From the NCBI RefSeq assembly GCF_001815865.1, contig NZ_KV822195.1:430996-494995 (forward strand): a stretch of 64,000 nucleotides of DNA. The letters are read 5' to 3'. Positions 1-6,853 of this stretch are shown here, piece after piece; the stretch's first letter is position 1, and the number at the start of each line of letters is the position of its first letter. A program made the translations under genes and the position numbers. The stretch is from Abiotrophia sp. HMSC24B09 (GTDB taxonomy: Bacteria; Bacillota; Bacilli; Lactobacillales; Aerococcaceae). A model generated the notes under the pieces. It did not search any database. It was not told the DNA's origin and saw only the letters and a program-made list of their open reading frames with translations.

Positions 1-828
1 GCTAAACGTGAAGCCAAGGAAAAACTCAATTTAGTCGATATTGTTATTGAACTAGTTGACGCTCGTATCCCTGAATCCAGTCGTAATCCCTTGATTGACG
101 AAATTGTAGGTAATAAGCCTCGTATTATGGTCCTCAACAAGGCCGATTTAGCAGATCCTGCTAAGACTCAGGCTTGGATTAATTACTATCAAAGTCAAGA
201 TATTCATGCTTTATCTATCGATGCTCAGCATGGTAAAGGACTCAAACAACTTGAGAAGCAATGTCAGCTACTTATGTCAGATTACTTTGCCAAACAAGCT
301 GCTAAAGGTGTCAAGCCGCGTGCTATTCGCCTGATGATTCTGGGGATTCCTAACGTAGGTAAATCAACCTTAATCAATCGCTTTGTGGGTAAGAATCAGG
401 CCATTACCGGGAATAAACCCGGGGTTACCAAGGCGCAACGTTGGCTAAAAGTAGGGCGCAATTTTGAATTACTGGATACGCCGGGGATTCTGTGGCCTAA
501 ATTTGATGATCCTTTGGTGGGCAAAAAATTAGCCCTAACCGGTGCCATCAAAGACCAACTGGTTCATATGGATGATTTGGCTCTTTACCTATTAGATTTA
601 GTATTAGGCAATAATCTGGATGTGCTTAAACAGCGTTACCGTCTGACTGAACAAGAGTGCCAACTGCCCCTAGTAGAGTTACTTTTAGTTATCACTAAGC
701 GACTGGGCTTTAAGGATGATTATGATCAGGCATCTACAAAATTAGTCATTGACTATCGTCAGCACCAATTAGGTAGTTTGACCTTGGATCAAGTGCCTTT
801 AGAAGCCTCATTAGTAGGTGAAAATTAA
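1..828 (+). CDS. rbgA: Ribosome biogenesis GTPase RbgA/YlqF, 5' end cut by the window edge
   Basis: GTPase for late assembly of the large (50S) ribosomal subunit. The open frame runs back to base 1, so about 275 residues are visible and only a short N-terminal piece is missing; the TTG at 91 is internal and not the start. The order of GTPase motifs is circularly permuted, as in the YlqF/YawG family: G4 NKAD at visible residues 46-49 comes before G1 GIPNVGKST at 115-123 and G3 DTPG. The last codon overlaps rnhB by one base (TAATG), so the two genes are translationally coupled. This rbgA-rnhB pairing is usual in Firmicutes. Identity is clear from the motifs and context. Confidence 0.95.
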   Translation, partial: AKREAKEKLNLVDIVIELVDARIPESSRNPLIDEIVGNKPRIMVLNKADLADPAKTQAWINYYQSQDIHALSIDAQHGKGLKQLEKQCQLLMSDYFAKQAAKGVKPRAIRLMILGIPNVGKSTLINRFVGKNQAITGNKPGVTKAQRWLKVGRNFELLDTPGILWPKFDDPLVGKKLALTGAIKDQLVHMDDLALYLLDLVLGNNLDVLKQRYRLTEQECQLPLVELLLVITKRLGFKDDYDQASTKLVIDYRQHQLGSLTLDQVPLEASLVGEN

Positions 829-1616
829 TGTCTAAGTTAACTGTAAGTCAAATTAAGGATGCTTTGCTAGAAGTAGAGGATGAGTCTCATGAATTATTAG
901 CGATACTAGAAAAAGATGAGCGTAAAAGTGTCCAAAAATTGCTTGAACAATGCCATAAACGCCTACTAAATCAACAAATCATGTTTCACGACCACCAAAA
1001 AAGGCTTATACATGAAATTGCAGCCTATAATGCTGGATATCAAGTGATTGCCGGATTAGATGAGGTAGGGCGTGGGCCTTTAGCTGGTCCAGTGGTGGTG
1101 GCAGCAGTTGTTCTGCCTAGAGACTGCCAGCATTTACTGGTTGGGGTGACAGACTCTAAGCAACTCTCACACGCAAAACGTCTAGAGTTTGCTCGACAAA
1201 TTCGTGAGGTCGCCCTTGATCTTAAAATTGTTGCCATTCCTCCAGCTATTATTGACCGGGAGAATATCTATCAAGCTACGCGACAAGGGATGAAGGCTGC
1301 AGTTGAGGCTCTAAGTCTAAGACCTGATTATTTGCTACTGGATGCCATCAATATTGATGCTGATTTGCCACAAGAGTCCTTGGTCAAAGGCGATCAGCGT
1401 TCCTTATCCATTGCGGCTGCTTCTATTGTTGCCAAGGTTTATCGGGATGAATTGATGGTCCAATACAGCCAGACCTACCCAGAGTTTGGCTTTGAGCGGA
1501 ATATGGGCTATGGGACCAAGGAACATTTAGAGGCCTTGGATAGAGTAGGTTATACTCCTATTCATCGTCGGAGCTTTGAACCGGTTAAGTCCATGTACAA
1601 AACATATGAATCATAA
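828..1616 (+). CDS. rnhB: Ribonuclease HII
   Basis: Endonuclease that removes ribonucleotides and RNA from RNA:DNA hybrids in the cytoplasm. The 262-residue protein has the type-2 RNase H signature AGLDEVGRGPLAGP with catalytic Asp78 and Glu79, and a further acidic residue at Asp173 in LLLDA. It keeps the roughly 70-residue helical N-terminal extension typical of Firmicutes RNase HII. The ATG overlaps the rbgA stop codon, and an intrinsic terminator follows 4 bases after its stop, so rbgA-rnhB forms the end of an operon that begins left of the window. Confidence 0.95.
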   Translation: MSKLTVSQIKDALLEVEDESHELLAILEKDERKSVQKLLEQCHKRLLNQQIMFHDHQKRLIHEIAAYNAGYQVIAGLDEVGRGPLAGPVVVAAVVLPRDCQHLLVGVTDSKQLSHAKRLEFARQIREVALDLKIVAIPPAIIDRENIYQATRQGMKAAVEALSLRPDYLLLDAINIDADLPQESLVKGDQRSLSIAAASIVAKVYRDELMVQYSQTYPEFGFERNMGYGTKEHLEALDRVGYTPIHRRSFEPVKSMYKTYES

Positions 1617-1620
1617 ATTC

Positions 1621-1650
1621 AATCGGTTCCGCTACGGAGCCGATTTTTCT
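1621..1650 (+). terminator. Intrinsic terminator after rnhB
   Basis: AATCGGTTCC pairs with GGAGCCGATT around a 5-base loop (one G-T pair), followed by a T-rich tract at 1644-1650. It closes the rbgA-rnhB operon. Confidence 0.85.
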
Positions 1651-1670
1651 ATAGTGAAGGCAAGGTAAGC

Positions 1671-1699
1671 TTGACAAAACCCTTAGACATTTGTAGAAT
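1671..1699 (+). promoter_or_regulatory. Promoter of the blaI-like gene with BlaI-type box
   Basis: A consensus -35 TTGACA (1671-1676) lies 17 bases from a -10 TAGAAT (1694-1699). The sequence GACATTTGTA at 1686-1695 overlaps the -10. It matches the BlaI/MecI half-site arrangement ACA-N2-TGT (canonical TACA-N2-TGTA with one change). This implies that the repressor controls its own promoter. The same box recurs four times upstream of the VTC gene. Confidence 0.75.
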
Positions 1700-1741
1700 T
1701 AAGGTGAGAAAGATTGATTCATTAAACGAAAGGAGATTCTT

Positions 1742-2122
1742 ATGGTAGCAAAAATTAAGCGTCTAGCGGATGGCGAATTCACTATCTTGAAGGCCATCTG
1801 GCAATTGCCACAGCCTACAACTTCTGCTCAGATTATTGAATATCTAGGTGAAGACAATCATTGGAAGCCACAAACCTTGCTTACGGTCTTGGCTCGTCTT
1901 ACTGAAAAAGGATATCTCAATAGCGAGCGAGTGGGGCGGGAACGTCACTATACAGCACTAGTTTCAGAAGCAGATTATCTGGAGGTTGAGGCCTCTGACT
2001 TCTTGAATCGCTACAAGGGTCACTCTCTCAGTGGCTTTATTAATAACTTATTCCGTTCAAATTCCTTATCTGATTCTGATATGGATGAATTGCGTGACTT
2101 GCTGAATCAGCATAAGTCCTAG
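1742..2122 (+). CDS. BlaI/MecI/CopY-family transcriptional repressor
   Basis: A 126-residue winged-helix repressor of the penicillinase repressor family. The N-terminal half (residues 8-72) has the family pattern ADGEFTILKAIW...TLLTVLARLTEKGYL; the C-terminal helices serve for dimerisation. The stretch FINNLF at residues 99-104 lies where BlaI and MecI are cut by their partner protease (Asn-Phe near residue 101), so proteolytic inactivation is plausible here. A strong AGGAGA site precedes the ATG. The gene sits 15 bases upstream of an M56 membrane protease, the standard blaI-blaR1 partnership. No beta-lactamase is nearby; the likely targets are its own promoter and the VTC/DUF4956 genes. Function in detail is inferred. 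Confidence 0.9.
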   Translation: MVAKIKRLADGEFTILKAIWQLPQPTTSAQIIEYLGEDNHWKPQTLLTVLARLTEKGYLNSERVGRERHYTALVSEADYLEVEASDFLNRYKGHSLSGFINNLFRSNSLSDSDMDELRDLLNQHKS

Positions 2123-2137
2123 TGAGGAGGGGGCTAA

Positions 2138-3568
2138 ATGCAAGACATACTCTTTAACTTCTTTTTGACTAGCTTATCAGTTTCTTGCTTAATCCCATTT
2201 GTCAGTATTTGTTTTATGCTTTTCAAGAATCGACTGTCAGTCCGGAGTAAATACTATATCTGGATTGGGGTTATCCTGAGCCTCTTGTTACCATTCAGAC
2301 CAGCCTTTAGTCTGGGCTTAATTGAGGTGCAACCACCCGCACCATTACTCCCGACCTCAGCTCCGGCTCATATGGGGTCGACACCAATAGAAGCTTCAGG
2401 AGCAACAGTTCCGACTCCTACATGGTCCTTTAACATTTTACATGCTATCTTGTTGGTCTGGCTATTAGGTGTCTTGATATATCTTGGACGTCAGCTCTAT
2501 AGTTACATCAAGTTCCAGACCATGCTCAAGCGATGGGGCGACCCTGTTGAAGATTTAGCCATCTGGGAAACCTTAGCTGAGATGCAAGCGCTTGTGGGTG
2601 TAAAACGCGAAATTGGCCTAATTTATTGCCCGTTGGTTCACAGTCCTCTCTTATTTGGCTTCAGAAAACCAACCATTGTACTTCCTGAGCTTGACTATAC
2701 AGAGGAAGAATTTAGTTTGATCTTCCATCATGAATTAGTCCACTATAAGCACGGAGATGTTTATGTTAGTCTCTTAGCCATGTTTATTAAGAGTCTCTAC
2801 TGGTACAACCCATTGGTTCGTTTTGCCAGCAAAGAGTTATTGGAAGCAGGGGAAATGTACTGTGATGCTACCGTATTAGCTCAACAAGATGTTAGTTATC
2901 GCATCTTCTATGGTGAGACAATCCTGACCATGATTGACCGAAGCAAGAAAAACCAGGTAGCTTTAACCACTTGCTTCTATTCCAATCGTTTCAATTTGAA
3001 GCGACGCATATTAGCCATTATGGATAATCGTTATCCAATTCGCTTCTTATCCGTTCTTGCCATTCTAGGAGTGGCTACTTTAGTCTTACTATCGCGTTCT
3101 GTCTTTGTCATGGCACAACCACCTGCTAATCAGGTGGCAGATAGTCAGATAAGTGAGCTCGGAGTTTCTAGCAATCAAGCCAGAGATTATGCCTTAGCAG
3201 AGGCGGGCTTGACATTGGATCAAGTCCAAGCCTTAGAAATAGAATTGTCTCAGGACCGCTATTTTGTCGCTTTCCAATATCAAAATACCATTTATCAGTA
3301 CCAAATTAGTTTGATAGATGGGCAAATTTTACGAGTTCATGAGACCAACCAAATTTTAGTCTCGAATTCTCAACCAAGTGAGAGCGTCGCAGGTTCTGAA
3401 CATGTAGCTAGCCAAACTTCTAATGCAGAGTCGTCACAGGCACCGTCAGTATTTAGACCTTTACTCAATGTGCAGTCCATCTTGAAAGATAGCGATGACG
3501 ATGAATCTGATGACAAAGATGACATGGATGATCCAGATGATCCAGACGACCCAGATGTAGATGATTAA
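2138..3568 (+). CDS. M56-family (BlaR1-like) membrane metalloprotease with PepSY domain and Asp-rich tail
   Basis: Signal-transducing zinc protease expected to cleave the adjacent BlaI-type repressor. The 476-residue protein has membrane segments near residues 8-30, 39-55 and 99-118, a cytoplasmic M56 protease domain with zinc motif HELVH at 198-202 and a downstream EAGEMYCD acidic motif, and a last membrane segment near 302-326. Unlike BlaR1/MecR1 there is no penicillin-binding sensor domain. The extracellular part is instead a PepSY-like domain (about 341-402), a Ser/Gln-rich linker and an extremely acidic tail (451-476) built on DDP repeats. The ligand is therefore not expected to be a beta-lactam; cations or an envelope state are possible, but this is inference. 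A terminator follows. Confidence 0.88.
   Translation: MQDILFNFFLTSLSVSCLIPFVSICFMLFKNRLSVRSKYYIWIGVILSLLLPFRPAFSLGLIEVQPPAPLLPTSAPAHMGSTPIEASGATVPTPTWSFNILHAILLVWLLGVLIYLGRQLYSYIKFQTMLKRWGDPVEDLAIWETLAEMQALVGVKREIGLIYCPLVHSPLLFGFRKPTIVLPELDYTEEEFSLIFHHELVHYKHGDVYVSLLAMFIKSLYWYNPLVRFASKELLEAGEMYCDATVLAQQDVSYRIFYGETILTMIDRSKKNQVALTTCFYSNRFNLKRRILAIMDNRYPIRFLSVLAILGVATLVLLSRSVFVMAQPPANQVADSQISELGVSSNQARDYALAEAGLTLDQVQALEIELSQDRYFVAFQYQNTIYQYQISLIDGQILRVHETNQILVSNSQPSESVAGSEHVASQTSNAESSQAPSVFRPLLNVQSILKDSDDDESDDKDDMDDPDDPDDPDVDD
3527..3553 (+). repeat. Three tandem 9-bp repeats coding DDP
   Basis: GATGATCCA occurs twice and GACGACCCA once, in frame at the 3' end of the M56 protease gene. They encode consecutive Asp-Asp-Pro units in the acidic extracellular tail. 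Unit number could vary between strains without shifting the frame. Confidence 0.7.
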
Positions 3569-3590
3569 TAAACAAATATAGATTTGAAGT

Positions 3591-3627
3591 CTAACGAGAG
3601 ACGATAGAGCTCTCGTTAGGCTTTTTG
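3591..3627 (+). terminator. Intrinsic terminator after the M56 protease gene
   Basis: CTAACGAGAG (3591-3600) pairs perfectly with CTCTCGTTAG (3610-3619), followed by GCTTTTT. It separates the repressor/protease pair from the VTC operon, which must then have its own promoter. Confidence 0.85.
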
Positions 3628-3657
3628 TATGTGGTTTTGCAAATATAACAATCTCAT

Positions 3658-3667
3658 GACACATGTA
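3658..3667. promoter_or_regulatory. BlaI-type box 1 upstream of the VTC gene
   Basis: GACACATGTA fits the ACA-N2-TGTA pattern and is followed by GAATT, exactly as at the repressor's own box. No good promoter can be placed at this copy. Confidence 0.6.
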
Positions 3668-3675
3668 GAATTGAC

Positions 3676-3704
3676 TTGAATTATAAAAACTACAAGTGTA
3701 GAAT
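3676..3704 (+). promoter_or_regulatory. Promoter of the VTC-DUF4956 operon overlapped by BlaI-type box 2
   Basis: A -35 TTGAAT (3676-3681) lies 17 bases from a -10 TAGAAT (3699-3704). The perfect palindrome TACAAGTGTA (3691-3700, flanked by C and G) fills the spacer and enters the -10, so a bound BlaI-type repressor would block RNA polymerase. Confidence 0.7.
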
Positions 3705-3716
3705 ATAATTATAAAC

Positions 3717-3726
3717 GACAAATGTA
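3717..3726. promoter_or_regulatory. BlaI-type box 3 upstream of the VTC gene
   Basis: GACAAATGTA, the same G-ACA-N2-TGTA-G pattern, just downstream of the predicted start of transcription. Confidence 0.6.
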
Positions 3727-3773
3727 GTATATTCATTAGCTCCTAGAGAGCTTATCTTTTATCACCTAAATAC

Positions 3774-3783
3774 TACATATGTA
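3774..3783. promoter_or_regulatory. BlaI-type box 4, next to the VTC ribosome binding site
   Basis: TACATATGTA is a perfect palindromic box (CTACATATGTAG with its flanks), followed by GAATT and then AGGAGG at 3789-3794. Four boxes within about 125 bp suggest cooperative repression. Confidence 0.65.
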
Positions 3784-3801
3784 GAATTAGGAGGAGTAAA
3801 A

Positions 3802-4533
3802 ATGAAAGAGCATAAAGTTCAAAAGAATTTCCAACGTTTCGAGAGTAAATATTTAGTGGATGCTAAGACCATGACGGCACTGAATAAGGAGTTTAGTCAA
3901 TACTTAGTGCCAGATGACTACCCTGTCTCGACGATTAGTAACTTGTATTTTGATAATGCAGACTATGACTTAGTGGAAGATTCATTAGCTAGATTGCATG
4001 GACGCGAGAAAGTCCGAATGAGAACCTATGATGCTAAGCCTAAGGCTGATAGTTTTGCCTTCTTAGAGATTAAGAAGAAGATTTTAGAAGTAGGGCATAA
4101 GTACCGTTTTGTAGCAGATATGGCAGATATTATTCGCTATGTGGCCCATCCTACCAAAGCTCATCCAGATGCTAACCCAGAGTTGCAATTAACCTTATTA
4201 GAGCTACAACGTCGCTACGTAGCACTTAAGCCAATGATGTTTATTGGTTATAATCGCGACTCCTATCGTGGAATTGAAGATCCTAAGGTTCGTGTAACCA
4301 TTGACCGCGAAGTTGTTTACCGAAACTACGACTTAGATTTAACAGCTGGGCGGCATGGAGAACCATTAATCGAGGAAAATCAAGTTATTCTAGAAATTAA
4401 GGTTAATGGTGATCAACCCGACTGGATGGTTGAAATCTTGAACCGTCATCAAGTTGAAGAAATTTCTTTCTCTAAATATGGGAGAGCCTATTCTAAAACT
4501 TTAGAAGCTTCAGAAGTTCGCTTGGCTTTATAA
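3802..4533 (+). CDS. VTC-domain (polyphosphate polymerase-like) protein
   Basis: A 243-residue soluble protein of the VTC family, named after the catalytic tunnel domain of yeast Vtc4, which makes polyphosphate from ATP. The tunnel-lining elements can be recognised in order: FESKYLVD, ISNLYFDN, KVRMRTYD (Arg72, Arg74), FLEIKKK (Glu89, Lys91), GYNRDSYRG, RVTIDRE, ILEIKV and FSKYG. The basic and acidic residues expected for triphosphate and metal binding are thus kept. The gene is followed after 15 bases by a DUF4956 membrane protein, its common partner in bacteria; the CotH-like kinase that often completes the set is not nearby. Control by the adjacent BlaI-type repressor is predicted. Whether it makes polyphosphate or modifies an envelope polymer is unknown. 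Confidence 0.85.
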   Translation: MKEHKVQKNFQRFESKYLVDAKTMTALNKEFSQYLVPDDYPVSTISNLYFDNADYDLVEDSLARLHGREKVRMRTYDAKPKADSFAFLEIKKKILEVGHKYRFVADMADIIRYVAHPTKAHPDANPELQLTLLELQRRYVALKPMMFIGYNRDSYRGIEDPKVRVTIDREVVYRNYDLDLTAGRHGEPLIEENQVILEIKVNGDQPDWMVEILNRHQVEEISFSKYGRAYSKTLEASEVRLAL

Positions 4534-4548
4534 TAGGGAGGTAGGTTT

Positions 4549-5232
4549 ATGAACCAATTATTCAATTCAGTTTATGTGGCAAATGAAGCCAATGCTAAGC
4601 CTGAAATGTTAATGATGTCACTGCTAGTTGCCTTACTAACTGGTCTCTGGTTGGCTTGGGTCTATAAGTATAAGACGCTCTATACGAAGGATTTCGTTAT
4701 TACTTTGGCTCTCTTGCCAACCATTATTGCCATGATTATCTTTTTAGTCAACGGTAATTTGGGCACCAGTGTGGCTGTAGCCGGGACCTTTAGCCTCATT
4801 CGTTTTCGTTCAGCGGCAGGGGGCGCCAAGGAGATGCTAGTTATTTTTATGGCGACTGCCATCGGTTTAGCCTGTGGGATGGGATATATCTTCCTAGCCC
4901 TTGGCTTTACCCTTGTTTTGACCTGTCTGCTCTTGATTTTGGAACATGTCAATTTTGCTAATACAAGCCAATCACGGCGCTATCTGACAGTGAAAATTTC
5001 AGCTGATCAAGATTATGATTTGCTCTTTGAGGGTATTTTTGAAGCGCTTTGTCAGTCTGTAGAACTGGCCTCCATATCTTTTGAAGATGGCGATGCCTTG
5101 CTTAAGTTAGACTATATCGTAGACCTTAAACGTGAGGTTAGCGATCATGCCTTTATTAATCAATTTCAGGCCTACAATACTTTAGCTAAAGTTAGCTTGA
5201 GTAAGGTAGCCAAGAAGAAGAAGACACTTTAG
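4549..5232 (+). CDS. DUF4956 membrane protein
   Basis: A 227-residue protein with about four membrane segments in the first 135 residues and a soluble C-terminal domain (about 140-227). The family hallmark GTFSLIRFRSAAGGAKEM lies between two membrane segments. A strong GGGAGGT site precedes the ATG, 15 bases after the VTC gene, so both are one operon. DUF4956 proteins accompany VTC-domain proteins in many genomes, which suggests that the pair handles a phosphate polymer or a related substrate at the membrane. The biochemical function is not established. Confidence 0.85.
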   Translation: MNQLFNSVYVANEANAKPEMLMMSLLVALLTGLWLAWVYKYKTLYTKDFVITLALLPTIIAMIIFLVNGNLGTSVAVAGTFSLIRFRSAAGGAKEMLVIFMATAIGLACGMGYIFLALGFTLVLTCLLLILEHVNFANTSQSRRYLTVKISADQDYDLLFEGIFEALCQSVELASISFEDGDALLKLDYIVDLKREVSDHAFINQFQAYNTLAKVSLSKVAKKKKTL

Positions 5233-5241
5233 ATAACTCCT

Positions 5242-5272
5242 AAGCCAGTAGATTTATTTAGTCTGCTAGCTT
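5242..5272 (+). terminator. Weak hairpin after the DUF4956 gene
   Basis: AAGCCAGTAGA can pair with TCTGCTAGCTT through G-T pairs. There is no clear T-run, so termination here is uncertain. Confidence 0.35.
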
Positions 5273-5284
5273 ATTTATACTTAC

Positions 5285-5313
5285 TTGACAGCTGATTGAA
5301 AACGCTTTATGAT
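5285..5313 (+). promoter_or_regulatory. Promoter with a cre box in the spacer
   Basis: A perfect -35 TTGACA (5285-5290) and -10 TATGAT (5308-5313) are 17 bases apart. TTGAAAACGCTTTA at 5296-5309 matches the CcpA operator consensus WTGAAARCGYTTW and fills the spacer, so carbon catabolite repression of the following small gene is predicted. Confidence 0.75.
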
Positions 5314-5420
5314 AGTTATATACTCTATTTTAAAGCAAGGATTCATTTTGTGAAGAAATGCATAAGTTAACAAAACGAGTGGTATCATGCCTGGTTTATT
5401 CATCAGAAAGGGAGAGTGTT

Positions 5421-5699
5421 ATGAGACCAAGAAAATCTCTAGTGAGGGACTTACTTTTAGCGCTTGATCGTCAGCTGCCCGTTCATTTCGAATTGGAAAA
5501 CCTATTAGACTTTGTAGAGTCACATTCTTACAGCCAGGACCAAGTGATTTCAGCTTTAGAATACCTTAAGCACGAAGGCTATTTGTCAGGTCTTATTCTC
5601 TATGATGACCAAGGGCAGCCATATCACTTCATTATTGATGGTATGTCCCGCCAAGGGCTTGACTTGCTAGATAGCTTATCTAAAGAAAGTACCCTATAG
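5421..5699 (+). CDS. Small DUF2513-like winged-helix protein
   Basis: A 92-residue protein; the start is the ATG at 5421, set by AAAGGGAG at 5407-5414, not the upstream in-frame ATG at 5358. The layout is a helix-rich N-terminus (RPRKSLVRDLLLALD), a helix-turn-helix-like middle (SQDQVISALEYLKHEGYL), and an end reading IIDGMSRQGLDLLDSL, which resembles the GLTWEGHEFLDNI ending of DUF2513 proteins, often found on mobile elements. It stands alone between a cre-bearing promoter and a strong hairpin. Function is unknown; a DNA-binding role is a guess from the fold pattern. Confidence 0.6.
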   Translation: MRPRKSLVRDLLLALDRQLPVHFELENLLDFVESHSYSQDQVISALEYLKHEGYLSGLILYDDQGQPYHFIIDGMSRQGLDLLDSLSKESTL

Positions 5700-5713
5700 G
5701 AACTTTAACTACA

Positions 5714-5750
5714 ATAAGGGAGACTGGGAATCAATTCCAGTCTCCCTTAT
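5714..5750 (+). terminator. Strong hairpin after the DUF2513-like gene
   Basis: ATAAGGGAGACTGG (5714-5727) pairs perfectly with CCAGTCTCCCTTAT (5737-5750). The downstream sequence is AT-rich, but the T-run is not immediate. It probably acts as a terminator in both directions. Confidence 0.7.
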
Positions 5751-5853
5751 ATATGCTTTTCTTACTATTTATATAGCCTTGTAACTTTTTATCTTTTTTA
5801 GACGTGTTTTATTCTCCTTTTTGCCTATATATAGTATGAAAGGGGAAATCTTG

Positions 5854-6762
5854 ATGGATTTGACGATGAAGGAGCAACTCATTCTTTTGAGCCTAGAAGG
5901 CGCTAATTACCGTGAGATTTGGTATTACCTCAAGCATGCTATCAAAAGTGCTTGTCATCGCGACGCACTTCAGCTCGCAGACTGTCAGTCTATGTTAAGG
6001 GAAGTACAGAAAGAAGAAGGCGTCTTAGTTAATCCAAGTTTTCATTTCTATTTGGATGACCAAAACTATGAAAGAATTAAGGAATTAGCCAACTATAGTC
6101 TGATGATTGGTGAAAGACTGTATCCTAGCACCTGGTTAGAGATTCCTAAGCCGCCTTTATTGGTATATTTTCAAGGACATATTGAATGGTTGCAAGAGCC
6201 GCTAATTTCGATAGTTGGAACTCGAGCTATTAGCTCACAAGGTCAGCGAGATGCTAGCTCGCTAACACAAGCTTTGTGCCAAGCAGGCTATGTCTGTGTC
6301 TCGGGGATGGCTTTGGGAGTAGATGCCATGGTCCATCGAACGGCTCTAGGCTGCTCAGGTGGCAAAACCATTGCTATCTTGCCGGCTGGCTTTGGGACCT
6401 GTTATCCACGAAGTCATACAAGCCTTATGGCTGAATTAGGGCAATCCCACTTGCTCTTGTCAGAGTATTTGCCTCATATAGGAATCAAAAAACATCATTT
6501 TATTATGCGTAATCGATTGGTAGCGGGGATTGCACCAGCACTGGTTGTTGTGGAAGCAGCCTTGAAGAGCGGGAGTCTCATCACGGCTAATTTTGCCCTG
6601 CAGTATAATCGCGAGATTTATGTCTGTCCAGGACATTTGAGTGAGACTAATTCAGCCGGATGTAATCAGTTAATTGAAGCGGGAGCTAATGCCATTTATA
6701 GTCTGCCAGACTTCTTGGGAGACCTGGAGACTCTCTATCGTCTCCAAGCAATAAAGAATTAA
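5854..6762 (+). CDS. dprA: DNA-processing protein DprA (Smf)
   Basis: Loads RecA onto incoming single-stranded DNA during natural transformation. The start is ATG 5854, 8 bases after AAAGGGG (5839-5845); the TTG at 5821 has no such site. The 302-residue protein has an N-terminal SAM-like region (1-70) and the Rossmann-like DprA domain with SIVGTRAISSQG, VSGMALGVDAMVH, AILPAGFGTCYPRSH, MRNRLVAG and KSGSLITANFAL. It stands directly upstream of topA, the common dprA-topA order in Firmicutes, though topA has its own promoter. Presence of DprA alone does not prove competence. Confidence 0.93.
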   Translation: MDLTMKEQLILLSLEGANYREIWYYLKHAIKSACHRDALQLADCQSMLREVQKEEGVLVNPSFHFYLDDQNYERIKELANYSLMIGERLYPSTWLEIPKPPLLVYFQGHIEWLQEPLISIVGTRAISSQGQRDASSLTQALCQAGYVCVSGMALGVDAMVHRTALGCSGGKTIAILPAGFGTCYPRSHTSLMAELGQSHLLLSEYLPHIGIKKHHFIMRNRLVAGIAPALVVVEAALKSGSLITANFALQYNREIYVCPGHLSETNSAGCNQLIEAGANAIYSLPDFLGDLETLYRLQAIKN

Positions 6763-6767
6763 AAGTG

Positions 6768-6796
6768 TTGACAAGCGATCCGGTTTCGTCTAAGAT
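6768..6796 (+). promoter_or_regulatory. Promoter of topA
   Basis: TTGACA (6768-6773), 17 bases, TAAGAT (6791-6796), starting just after the dprA stop. A small hairpin AGCAAG/CTTGCT (6815-6830) lies in the untranslated leader before the ribosome binding site. Confidence 0.65.
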
Positions 6797-6853
6797 TGAT
6801 ACGATTTACATTGAAGCAAGCCCCCTTGCTCGAGAAAGGGATGTGTCGATCAG

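Noticed and set aside
91..93. TTG start of RbgA
   Set aside because: The conserved N-terminal sequence continues in frame back to base 1, so the true start lies outside the window.
3461..3736. Minus-strand frame opposite the end of the M56 gene
   Set aside because: It mirrors the Asp-rich repeats as hydrophobic Ile/Val runs and has no start signal; it also crosses the terminator and the operators.
5825..5834. NrdR-like CTATATATAG upstream of dprA
   Set aside because: A single AT-rich palindrome without a partner box or a fitting promoter; probably chance.
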